A stretch of DNA of 46,820 nucleotides from the NCBI GenBank assembly GCA_022795735.1, contig JAAWHG010000019.1, positions 1 to 46,820 of the forward strand, read 5' to 3'. The stretch's first letter is position 1. Each line of letters opens with the position of its first letter. Source of the stretch: Oscillospiraceae bacterium. Its GTDB lineage: Bacteria; Bacillota; Clostridia; Oscillospirales; Oscillospiraceae. Positions 30,720 through 37,615 of this stretch are shown here, in pieces. A program made the position numbers and the translations under genes. The notes under the pieces are model-generated. The model was given only the letters and a program-made list of their open reading frames with translations. It ran no database searches and was not told the origin of the DNA.

Positions 30720-31763
30720 ATGCCTATCAAAACCCAGGAATTGGCGGCTTCCATCCAGAAGGGCGCGTTCAAGCCACACCTCTATCTCACCAACGTCTGC
30801 CTTTCCCATTTTCAGAACATGAGCGGCTTCGTAGCCCGCAAGGTGTTCCCCATCGTCCCGGTACCCACATCCTCGGCCCACTACTACGAGTTCGACAAGG
30901 GCGATCTGGCGCGGGACAACATGGCCCGGAAGCCGGAGTTCGGCCACGTCTCTCCTGGCGTCTATGGCAAGCGGGACAAGTTCTACCATTGCGAGGTCGA
31001 CCAGGTCATTACCGGCGTGGACCAGATTTCCACGCTGGATTTCCAGCGTACCAACGCCCCCGCCGTCATCGACCCCCGCAGGGCCAAGGTGCGCTGGGTG
31101 GCCGAACAGATGAACATCCACCTTGACCGCATCTGGGCGAAGAAGTATTTCAACGCAGCCAGTTGGACCCATGTATACACGGGTGTGAATACCGGAGCCC
31201 CCAGCGCAGACCAGTTCTATTGCTTCGACAATGAGAACAGCGACCCCGTGAACCTTTTCAGCCGGATTCGCAACCGTATGCTCCTGGCGGGCCTCCGCAA
31301 GCCGAACAAGGCGGTGCTGGGCGCCAACGCATTTATCGCCCTGACGGTGAACCCCTCCATTCTGGAGCGCATCAAGTACCAGGGCAGCGAGGCCAACCCG
31401 GCGAACGTGACCGCCAACGTCCTCGCCCAGTTGTTCGGTCTGGAGGAGGCTGTCGTTGCGGAGAGCGTCTACAACGCGGCCCCCTACGGCTCGAAGGACG
31501 ATATGCGCTTCATCTGCGACCCCAACAGCGTCCTTCTGACCTACACCACCAACGCCCCCAGTATCGACGAACCCAGCGCGGGGTATACCTTCACTTGGGA
31601 TATGCTGGGCAATGGGCAATATACCGCCGTCCAGCAGTACCCCGGCGAGGCGGCGACCCATACGGAGTTCATTGAAGGGCTGCTCTGCACCGATCCTGAG
31701 ATCACGTCCCCCGACCTCGGCGTGTTCCTCAAGAACGCGGTCAGCGACGGATTCGCGGCGTAA
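30720..31763 (+). CDS. Major capsid protein
   Basis: The 347-residue protein follows AGGAGGTAAAAAAT. It reads as a gpE/HK97-fold capsid: NMSGFVARKVFPIVPVPTSSAHYYEFDKGDLARDNMARKPEF, then VDQVITGVDQISTLDFQRTNAPAVID, then LRKPNKAVLGANAFIALTVNPSILERIKYQG, which is typical for capsids next to a gpD-like decoration protein. It forms the icosahedral shell. Confidence 0.88.
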   Translation: MPIKTQELAASIQKGAFKPHLYLTNVCLSHFQNMSGFVARKVFPIVPVPTSSAHYYEFDKGDLARDNMARKPEFGHVSPGVYGKRDKFYHCEVDQVITGVDQISTLDFQRTNAPAVIDPRRAKVRWVAEQMNIHLDRIWAKKYFNAASWTHVYTGVNTGAPSADQFYCFDNENSDPVNLFSRIRNRMLLAGLRKPNKAVLGANAFIALTVNPSILERIKYQGSEANPANVTANVLAQLFGLEEAVVAESVYNAAPYGSKDDMRFICDPNSVLLTYTTNAPSIDEPSAGYTFTWDMLGNGQYTAVQQYPGEAATHTEFIEGLLCTDPEITSPDLGVFLKNAVSDGFAA

Positions 31764-31778
31764 GGGAGGGTACAAAAG

Positions 31779-32186
31779 ATGGCGTATATTGCGAACCGGC
31801 CGGTGCGTTTTGGCCGCGATTACAAGGTTGGAGAGGTTATCCCGGACGAGGTAATTGCGCCGGGCATGGCCCGGAAGCTGGCGGAGATGGGCAGAATCCT
31901 CCGCGTTGACCTCCCGAGTGGGGGCGGCGCGGAGGAAAACCACGGGCAGCCGCAGAACGACCCGCAGGATGGCGCAGAGAGCGCCATTGACGGCGATTCC
32001 GGCGCAGGTGAGGCAAACCAGCCAGAGGACGAAAGCCCGCAGGACAGCGCAGAAAGCGCCGCAGAGGGAACGGAAGGCGAGGGAGGGAATCTCGCCGCTG
32101 ATGGGGAGTTTGTCTGCACCGTGTGCGGGCGGGCGTTCAAAAGCCAGAACGCCTTGGCCGCACATACCCGGTCACACAAGGAGTGA
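31779..32186 (+). CDS. Head-associated protein with C-terminal C2H2 zinc finger (135 aa)
   Basis: Residues 1-48 form a short basic domain (YIANRPVRFGRDYKVGEVIPDEVI), then an acidic Gln/Ala/Gly linker (about 50-108), then a textbook C2H2 finger with Cys113, Cys116, Phe120, Leu126, His129 and His133, ending in a basic tail. It lies directly after the capsid gene, so it may bind capsid, DNA or a host protein. C2H2 fingers are rare in bacterial viruses; the linker suggests a flexible arm. Confidence 0.82.
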   Translation: MAYIANRPVRFGRDYKVGEVIPDEVIAPGMARKLAEMGRILRVDLPSGGGAEENHGQPQNDPQDGAESAIDGDSGAGEANQPEDESPQDSAESAAEGTEGEGGNLAADGEFVCTVCGRAFKSQNALAAHTRSHKE

Positions 32187-32196
32187 GGGAGCCGGT

Positions 32197-32646
32197 ATGA
32201 CATACAGCTACGACCCCACCCAAATCTGCGCCGGGGGCAAAGATCAGATGCGATTTGAACTTGGGGATACGTACACCGAGGGCGGAGCCGAAACCTGTGC
32301 GCTGGCCGACGAGGAGTACGAGGCCGTTCTCGCAGGACGGAAAGAGGGCGGCAAGGCGTGGCTGCGCGCCAAGCTGGCCATACTGGAGGCAATTCTGTTC
32401 AAGCTGAGCCATCAGGTAGATACCAAAATTGACGTCCTGCAATACAGTTTCGGAGATAGAGCCGAACGGTGGCAGAAGATGTACGACAACCTGCGCAAGC
32501 GGGTGCTGGCCGCCTCCTCCGTTCCAACCCTCCCCCCGTCCATCGCCGAAACCGCCCCATATTTCCACAAGGGGATGGAGCAAAACCCGAGAGCCATGCA
32601 CGGCGCGGGCGGTCCTCCCGTCCCTTTCCGTAGCATGACTACATAG
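32197..32646 (+). CDS. Head-tail connector, probable (149 aa)
   Basis: The ATG at 32197 follows GTGAGGGAGCCGGT. The protein is helical with RAKLAILEAILFKLSHQVDTKIDVLQYSFGDRAERWQKMYDNLRKRVLAA, similar in layout to gp6-like adaptor proteins. A Pro-rich C-terminus follows. The name rests on position between capsid and tail genes and on helix content. Confidence 0.6.
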   Translation: MTYSYDPTQICAGGKDQMRFELGDTYTEGGAETCALADEEYEAVLAGRKEGGKAWLRAKLAILEAILFKLSHQVDTKIDVLQYSFGDRAERWQKMYDNLRKRVLAASSVPTLPPSIAETAPYFHKGMEQNPRAMHGAGGPPVPFRSMTT

Positions 32647-32659
32647 GGGAGGCGCGGAG

Positions 32660-33016
32660 ATGTTTATTGGAGCAATCCACCATGTTCCCGGGCAGGAGCT
32701 TCGTACATTCACGATCCGCCGGGAGGGGGAGCGCAAAACCGCCAGCGGAAGGGTCATTTCAAATGGCGCGGAACCCATTGGGGAAGTCCGCGCCGTTCTC
32801 GCGGCGGCAAGGCCGAAGGAAATCCAACGCTGGCGGCAGTTGGAGCACCCCATTTCCCACAAGATTATCCAGCGGGGAACGGCGGCGGTTGATGTCAGGC
32901 CCGGGGATTCCCTGGTGTGCGAAAACCGCCGGTACATCGTCCAGGCGGCCCCGTATAACCTTGGTGGGCTAAACCACTGGACGATCTACTACTGCGAGGA
33001 AAGGAGCGATGTGTAA
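32660..33016 (+). CDS. Head closure protein, probable (118 aa)
   Basis: The beta-rich protein (EIQRWRQLEHPISHKIIQRGTAAVDVRPGDSLVCENRRYIVQAAPYNLGG) looks like the SPP1 gp16/HK97 stopper family, with a RxGDxL turn. The ATG follows GGGGAGGCGCGGAG. It would close the portal after packaging. Confidence 0.65.
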   Translation: MFIGAIHHVPGQELRTFTIRREGERKTASGRVISNGAEPIGEVRAVLAAARPKEIQRWRQLEHPISHKIIQRGTAAVDVRPGDSLVCENRRYIVQAAPYNLGGLNHWTIYYCEERSDV

Positions 33017-33543
33017 TGCCAGCCAATCATGGAAAGCGAAATGTTATCAGCCAGGGAGCCATCAGCGCGGAGAAACAGCAGTCCATTGCCAATGCGCATT
33101 TTAAGGCGTCGCAGATTATCGCCAGGACAATCGCTTCCACGCTCCAGGGCGTACAGAGAGAGGTCGCGCAGAGGGCGTACCGGGCCAGTAACGAGCTTCG
33201 CAACGCCGAACTCTACGTCCTGCGCGGGGAGCGCTCAGGCAGGCTATACCGCGTACCCAACACCAAAAAGAAGTACCGGGCGTCCGCGCCCGGCGAGCCG
33301 CCCGCGGTACGGACCGGCGCATTCCGGCTTTCGTGGGGAACACGCGTTCATGTAGAGCAAAAGGGAACGCTTTACCGGGCCGTTTCCGCCATTGAGAGCA
33401 GAGAACGCGCGGGTGGGCAGCTTCTCGGCGAAATGCTGGAAAACGGCACAGGCAAGACTGCTCCCCGCCCGTACAAGCAGAAAATTATTGACAGGGCAAT
33501 GCCGAAGGTCAAGGAAATCTACGGCAGGCCTTACCACCCCTGA
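33016..33543 (+). CDS. Tail completion protein, HK97 gp10-like (175 aa)
   Basis: The start overlaps the previous stop. The middle (LYRVPNTKKKYRASAPGEPPAVRTGAFRLSWGTRV) and the end (LLGEMLENGTGKTAPRPYKQKIIDRAMPKVKEIY) are typical for HK97-gp10-type neck/tail proteins. It joins head to tail. Confidence 0.75.
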   Translation: MPANHGKRNVISQGAISAEKQQSIANAHFKASQIIARTIASTLQGVQREVAQRAYRASNELRNAELYVLRGERSGRLYRVPNTKKKYRASAPGEPPAVRTGAFRLSWGTRVHVEQKGTLYRAVSAIESRERAGGQLLGEMLENGTGKTAPRPYKQKIIDRAMPKVKEIYGRPYHP

Positions 33544-33567
33544 TTGGGGAGAAAGGAGCAGAAGCAC

Positions 33568-33855
33568 ATGGCGCTTATTATGAACGCAACCCATGCAGAA
33601 TTTGACCTTGCGCAAATCCGGCGCGGCGACTGCATCCGTGTTAAGCGGACGGGGGATACCACAGCGAAGAATGGCTTTGTCACGGAAGCCGCGACGAACA
33701 AGCTGCGGCTTTTGTACTGCAACACCCAAAACAACGCCGCCAGCTACCTTGAAATCACGGCGGCGGACGTGGCCGTCGGCGTGTGGGAAATCTACTGGAC
33801 GCAGGATTTCCAGACTGTCAACTACGAAAACAACGCCCCGCAGCCGGAAGCATGA
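33568..33855 (+). CDS. Small neck/tail protein (95 aa)
   Basis: GAAAGGAGCAGAAGCAC sets the ATG at 33568. The beta-rich sequence (LRLLYCNTQNNAASYLEITAADVAVGVWEIYW) is unlike families I can name. The position between neck and tail terminator genes suggests a neck protein. It overlaps the next gene by four bases. Confidence 0.6.
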   Translation: MALIMNATHAEFDLAQIRRGDCIRVKRTGDTTAKNGFVTEAATNKLRLLYCNTQNNAASYLEITAADVAVGVWEIYWTQDFQTVNYENNAPQPEA

Positions 33856-34943
33856 ACAAGGGCATCCGGCAGCTTATACAGGAACAGGTATCTGCGGACG
33901 CGCAGATCGCCGGAATGCTGGCGGCCTACAATGGCAAGCCGGCATTTTTTTATCAGAAAGCACCCAGCGACAGCCGTGCCGGGTGGGGCGAGCCGCGCTA
34001 TCCCCGCGCGGATTTCAACCTGGATACCCGGCATGACCCGGAACGCAGGGCCGAGGGGACGCTGACGGTCAACATCTGGTGTACCACCGAATGCCCGGCG
34101 GTGGGAGACCTCGACCCGGACAGGGTCATTGAGCAGCGGCTTCTGGAATTAATTTCAGGCACGTTTTACACGGGCGGAGACAGAGAAACCATCTGCGCGG
34201 AGTGGGAGCGCTCGGATGAATTTATTTCAGAAGAAACCACCTCGCCAGAGGCCTACGGATTGACTATGACCTTTGTGCTCATGGCGTTCCCGCTGCAGAT
34301 CACAACCGACCCGGACCCCATACAAGGGCTGAACATCTGGACCAAGCGGCATTTTCCTGATATGACGGCTATCGCGTATGACGGTATGCCGCCCATTTGG
34401 AAGCCCACGGACGGCAATCCCGCCATCTACTGGCGGTTTGCAGGAACGTCCGGCACAGATATTCAGAGTTATGCGGCGACATGGTACACAGGGGCCTTTG
34501 CCGCGCACATCATTGCGAAGAGCGTACCGGAACGCAACAAATGGACAAAGGCCCTCATGGAACGGGCGCAGATCGACGGGGAAATCATTCTCCCGGATAC
34601 CAGTCCTATGTTCATCAAGGGAATCGCCGCGCGGAACAGCGCCGATCCGCTACGTGAGGGCCAGATGGAACTGACCGGGCGATACGGCGTTCTGGCGCAG
34701 CATCGGAAGGAGACGGCGCAGCCCAGGTTGACGAATCCACACCGTAATCCAGCAAATCAAGGAGGAATCGACGATATGGAAGCAAGTTATAAAGCGTCCG
34801 AACTGGCGGCACAGGCCGGCCGGTTGTTCGGCACGACCCCGGAAGTAGCCGGCGCGGCCCTTCGGGACGCGGGGAAGGAAACCGCCACTATAGAGGAAGC
34901 GCGGGCCATTGTCCGGGCGTTTTTAGAGAGGGAGGTCAAATAG
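33852..34943 (+). CDS. Tail terminator-like protein fused to a small helical domain (363 aa)
   Basis: Residues 1-295 hold an N-terminal terminator-like part (IRQLIQEQVSADAQIAGMLAAYNGKPAFFYQKAP...RRAEGTLTVNIWCTTE) and a second beta-rich unit (about 165-290). The final 55 residues (from Met309) have their own AAGGAGGAATCGACGAT ribosome site and look like a small separate protein, SYKASELAAQAGRLFGTTPEVAGAALRDAG. There is no stop between them, so the two are fused in frame. The terminator role (capping the tail tube) is by position and fold. Confidence 0.68.
   Translation: MNKGIRQLIQEQVSADAQIAGMLAAYNGKPAFFYQKAPSDSRAGWGEPRYPRADFNLDTRHDPERRAEGTLTVNIWCTTECPAVGDLDPDRVIEQRLLELISGTFYTGGDRETICAEWERSDEFISEETTSPEAYGLTMTFVLMAFPLQITTDPDPIQGLNIWTKRHFPDMTAIAYDGMPPIWKPTDGNPAIYWRFAGTSGTDIQSYAATWYTGAFAAHIIAKSVPERNKWTKALMERAQIDGEIILPDTSPMFIKGIAARNSADPLREGQMELTGRYGVLAQHRKETAQPRLTNPHRNPANQGGIDDMEASYKASELAAQAGRLFGTTPEVAGAALRDAGKETATIEEARAIVRAFLEREVK
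34776..34943 (+). CDS. Possible internal start: 55-residue helical protein
   Basis: A perfect AAGGAGG lies about nine bases before Met309 of the fusion, and the peptide from there is a neat helical unit ending just before the sheath gene. It would be made independently by internal initiation. In related phages such a gene is likely separate. The region is translated in the same frame as the fusion. Confidence 0.5.
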   Translation: MEASYKASELAAQAGRLFGTTPEVAGAALRDAGKETATIEEARAIVRAFLEREVK

Positions 34944-36371
34944 ATGGCTTCGTTTTTCACAATCGGCGAGAAGAAGACCCGCCCCGGCGTCTATTTTCGC
35001 TATGAGAACTATGGCAAGCCTCCCATCGCCGGGGCCGACGACGGCAAGTGCGCGGCGGCGTTCCGCTCCAACTGGGGGCCGCTGGGACAAGTCGTAACGT
35101 TGGAGCAGTATGAGGATATTTCCAAGAAGTACGGAAACGGCGGGGAAAACGGCACCACCGCCGTACCGGAGGAAGAGTTCAAGGGCGGGGCGCGGCTGGT
35201 CTACGCCCTGCGGTTGGGTACCGGAGGCGCTTCCGGCTCGTACACCATCCGGGACGCGGCGGACGAGGACGTGGTCAAGCTGACGCTGAAATACCCCGGC
35301 AGCCGTAAGCTGGCCGTCACCATCCGGCCCACGCTGGCAGACCCCGCCGTCAGCGAATTGCTGATTCTGGAAGGTACTGAGCAGTTGGAAAAGCTGACCT
35401 TTTCCAACGCGGAGAACAGTGTAGACGCCCTGCTGTCCGCATTCGATGAAAAAGGGAGCAGCTATTTCATCCTGACCCGGCTGAAGGACAGCGAGGAAAA
35501 GCTGGCAAGCGTGGATCAGGCCGAGATCACCGGCGGCGAGGACCCCGCCGTGAACGTCGGCGCGTACAGCAAAGCCTTTGAGATGTTGGAAGCCTGCCGG
35601 TGGAACGTGCTGGCAATTGACACAGAAGATACCGCGGTCCATGCCGTCATGCAGTTGTTCCTCAACCGTATCTACCAAGACGGCAGATTCGCCATGGGCG
35701 TTGTCGGGGAACCGTCCACCGTGGACTTCGATACGCGCTTGCAGCACGCCAGTGCGTTCAATGACTACCAGCTTGTATACGTCGGCAACGGCTTCACGGA
35801 TACAAGCGGCGGCGTTTACGAGGGCTGGCGGGCCGCCGCTCGGGTGGCCGGCCTGATTGCAAGCACCCCCAGCAATGAAAGCATCACCCATCTGGCTGTC
35901 ACCGGCGCGGCGGAATGCACCGAACTGCTGACCAACAATCAGCACGAGCGGGCAATCCGGGCCGGGGCGCTGATGTTCAGCGTCTCGGCGGCCAATACCG
36001 TATGGGTGGAGCAGGGCGTAAATACGTTGGTCGTTCCCGGCCCGAAAGAAGATGATGGCTGGAAGAAAATCAAGCGGACCAAAGTGCGCTTTGAACTGTT
36101 CCAACGCCTCAACGATACGGTGGAGCCGCTGGTCGGACGTATCAATAACAACCCCGACGGGCGCATGACAGTGGTGCAGGTGTCCAATGGTGTATGCCAG
36201 ACGATGGTTGCGGAGGGCAAGCTGCTGGCCGGGGCGCACGTGGAGCTCGACCCGGACAATAAGCCCGAGGGCGACAGCGCGTGGTTCGTGGTTTATGCGG
36301 ACGACGTCGACGCGCTGGAGAAGATGTATTACGCGTTCAAATTCCGGTTTGCGCCGGAAGACGCCGAGTAA
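34944..36371 (+). CDS. Tail sheath protein (XkdK-like)
   Basis: The 475-residue protein has SFFTIGEKKTRPGVYFRYEN at the start, then SNWGPLGQVVTLEQYEDISKKYGNGG, and later QGVNTLVVPGPKEDDGWKKIKRTKVRFELFQ and RMTVVQVSNGVCQTMVAEGKLLAGAHVELD. These are standard sheath N- and C-terminal motifs. It contracts to drive the tube through the host envelope. Its presence makes the phage a myovirus. The ATG starts directly after the previous stop. Confidence 0.93.
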   Translation: MASFFTIGEKKTRPGVYFRYENYGKPPIAGADDGKCAAAFRSNWGPLGQVVTLEQYEDISKKYGNGGENGTTAVPEEEFKGGARLVYALRLGTGGASGSYTIRDAADEDVVKLTLKYPGSRKLAVTIRPTLADPAVSELLILEGTEQLEKLTFSNAENSVDALLSAFDEKGSSYFILTRLKDSEEKLASVDQAEITGGEDPAVNVGAYSKAFEMLEACRWNVLAIDTEDTAVHAVMQLFLNRIYQDGRFAMGVVGEPSTVDFDTRLQHASAFNDYQLVYVGNGFTDTSGGVYEGWRAAARVAGLIASTPSNESITHLAVTGAAECTELLTNNQHERAIRAGALMFSVSAANTVWVEQGVNTLVVPGPKEDDGWKKIKRTKVRFELFQRLNDTVEPLVGRINNNPDGRMTVVQVSNGVCQTMVAEGKLLAGAHVELDPDNKPEGDSAWFVVYADDVDALEKMYYAFKFRFAPEDAE

Positions 36372-36387
36372 AGGAGGGACATAACGT

Positions 36388-36882
36388 ATGGACGGATTGA
36401 ACGACCGGAGCCTGCTTGACGTCAGAAAACTGATAAGCGGCAAGGACGGGCGGCTTTTTGTTACTACCAAGCGGGGAACGAACATCTTTCTCGCCGAAGT
36501 GGATACCTTTCAGACCCAAATCAATCCCGCAAATACCGACTACCAGCCCGTCGGCAGCGCGTTGATCTACGCGGTCAACACCGGCTACAGCGTTACGCTG
36601 ACGCTGACCGAGGCCGTGATACGGGACGACGTGATGCTGGATGAGTTGATCTCTGATTTGCAGAACGGGTATTTCCCGTCCTTTGACTTCCAGGGGAAGA
36701 TGCGCCGCCGGGACGGGCAGTCGGAGCGTATGGTTTACCGCAACTGCGTCCCGGACGGAACCGTTGATCTCCAGAATCTGAACCCCGGCGATATCATCAA
36801 AAGGGCATGGAGCTTCCGGGTAAACGCCACCCCGGAAATGCTGGAATCTTTCAAAGAAGCTGACTGGCGCCCCATTGAGTAA
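36388..36882 (+). CDS. Tail tube protein (XkdM-like)
   Basis: The 164-residue protein (NLFL-type start LDVRKLISGKDGRLFVTTKRGTNIFLAEV, then LIYAVNTGYSVTLTLTEAVIRDDVMLDELIS) has the length and beta pattern of PBSX XkdM tube subunits. It polymerises to form the inner tube. AAAGGAGGG lies upstream. Confidence 0.88.
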   Translation: MDGLNDRSLLDVRKLISGKDGRLFVTTKRGTNIFLAEVDTFQTQINPANTDYQPVGSALIYAVNTGYSVTLTLTEAVIRDDVMLDELISDLQNGYFPSFDFQGKMRRRDGQSERMVYRNCVPDGTVDLQNLNPGDIIKRAWSFRVNATPEMLESFKEADWRPIE

Positions 36883-36902
36883 AGTAAGGAGGAACAATAA
36901 TT

Positions 36903-37421
36903 ATGGAAAACGTGAACACCATGCCTGAAATGTTCGACGAACAGCCCGCCGGGGTGGAGCAGCTTACGCAGGAAGAAGTCCTGATGAATGAGAGCGAGCT
37001 GCTTCGCGGCCTGATTGACGCCGGCAGAGAGAAAAACAGCAAGGACTTTTATAAGAAAATTCAAATCCGCAGGGGCGGCGTACTGAAATTCGAGTTTCGC
37101 ATCCGTCCCGTGTCCGAGGAAGAAAGCATGGCCTGCCATGACCGCGCGACCAGATTTGCGCCCCGCAAGCGCGGGCAGCCGAAGCGCGAAATTGAAACCA
37201 ACGGTTCTCTGTTACGCTCCTGGCTGATCTACACAGCCACCGTGGACGAGGACCGGAAAATACTCTGGGAAAACAAAAAGGCAATGGACGCCTTTAACGT
37301 TCTACAGGGCGTGGAGCTGATTGACGCGGTCTTGCTCTCGGGGGAAAAGGACCGCATCATTGACGAGATCAATGCAATCAGCGGCTATGGCGACGATATG
37401 GAGGAAGCGGCAAAAAACTAA
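36903..37421 (+). CDS. Tail assembly chaperone, short form (XkdN-like, 172 aa)
   Basis: AAGGAGGAACAATAATT precedes the start. The sequence (SELLRGLIDAGREKNSKDFYKKIQIRRGGVLKFEFRIRPVSEEE) and the length fit XkdN/gpG-type chaperones. These coat the tape measure during assembly and are made in two forms by a ribosomal frameshift. The frame ends at TAA directly after a slippery AAAAAAC. Confidence 0.85.
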   Translation: MENVNTMPEMFDEQPAGVEQLTQEEVLMNESELLRGLIDAGREKNSKDFYKKIQIRRGGVLKFEFRIRPVSEEESMACHDRATRFAPRKRGQPKREIETNGSLLRSWLIYTATVDEDRKILWENKKAMDAFNVLQGVELIDAVLLSGEKDRIIDEINAISGYGDDMEEAAKN

Positions 37422-37615
37422 TCAAGGCGCGCGGGCGTACATACCTTATGCTTCGCGCATTGGACCGGTTCCCCCAGATTGGCGGGATACCCGAATATAT
37501 GGCCCTGCCACTGGGGGAAAGGGCTCTGTATGAGCAGTACACGCTGGACGCAATCGAGGAGGAGGCAAAAACCCCCGTATTCAGATTTGCCGTGAAAGGG
37601 GGCGGCAAGCGTTGA
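36903..37615 (+). CDS. Tail assembly chaperone, frameshifted long form (237 aa)
   Basis: A -1 shift at AAAAAAC (37412-37418) avoids the stop and adds 65 residues (LIKARGRTYLMLRALDRF...then ...GIPEYMALPLGERALYEQYTLDAIEEEAK) ending at a TGA that overlaps the tape measure start. This extension has the look of the gpGT T-domain and there is no other start for it. The long form links the chaperone to the tube and tape measure. Confidence 0.8.
37412..37418 (+). other. Slippery site for -1 frameshift
   Basis: The zero-frame reads gcA AAA AAC TAA, a classic X XXY YYZ heptamer, with the stop immediately after. A GC-rich stretch follows and may fold to stall the ribosome. Confidence 0.8.

Noticed and set aside
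29450-32165. Long minus-strand open frames (440 and 510 codons) opposite scaffold and capsid genes
   Set aside because: The plus-strand frames are clear structural genes with ribosome sites; the minus frames show no motifs.
34923-36485. Minus-strand open frame of 520 codons opposite the sheath gene
   Set aside because: It is the antisense shadow of a strongly recognisable tail sheath gene.
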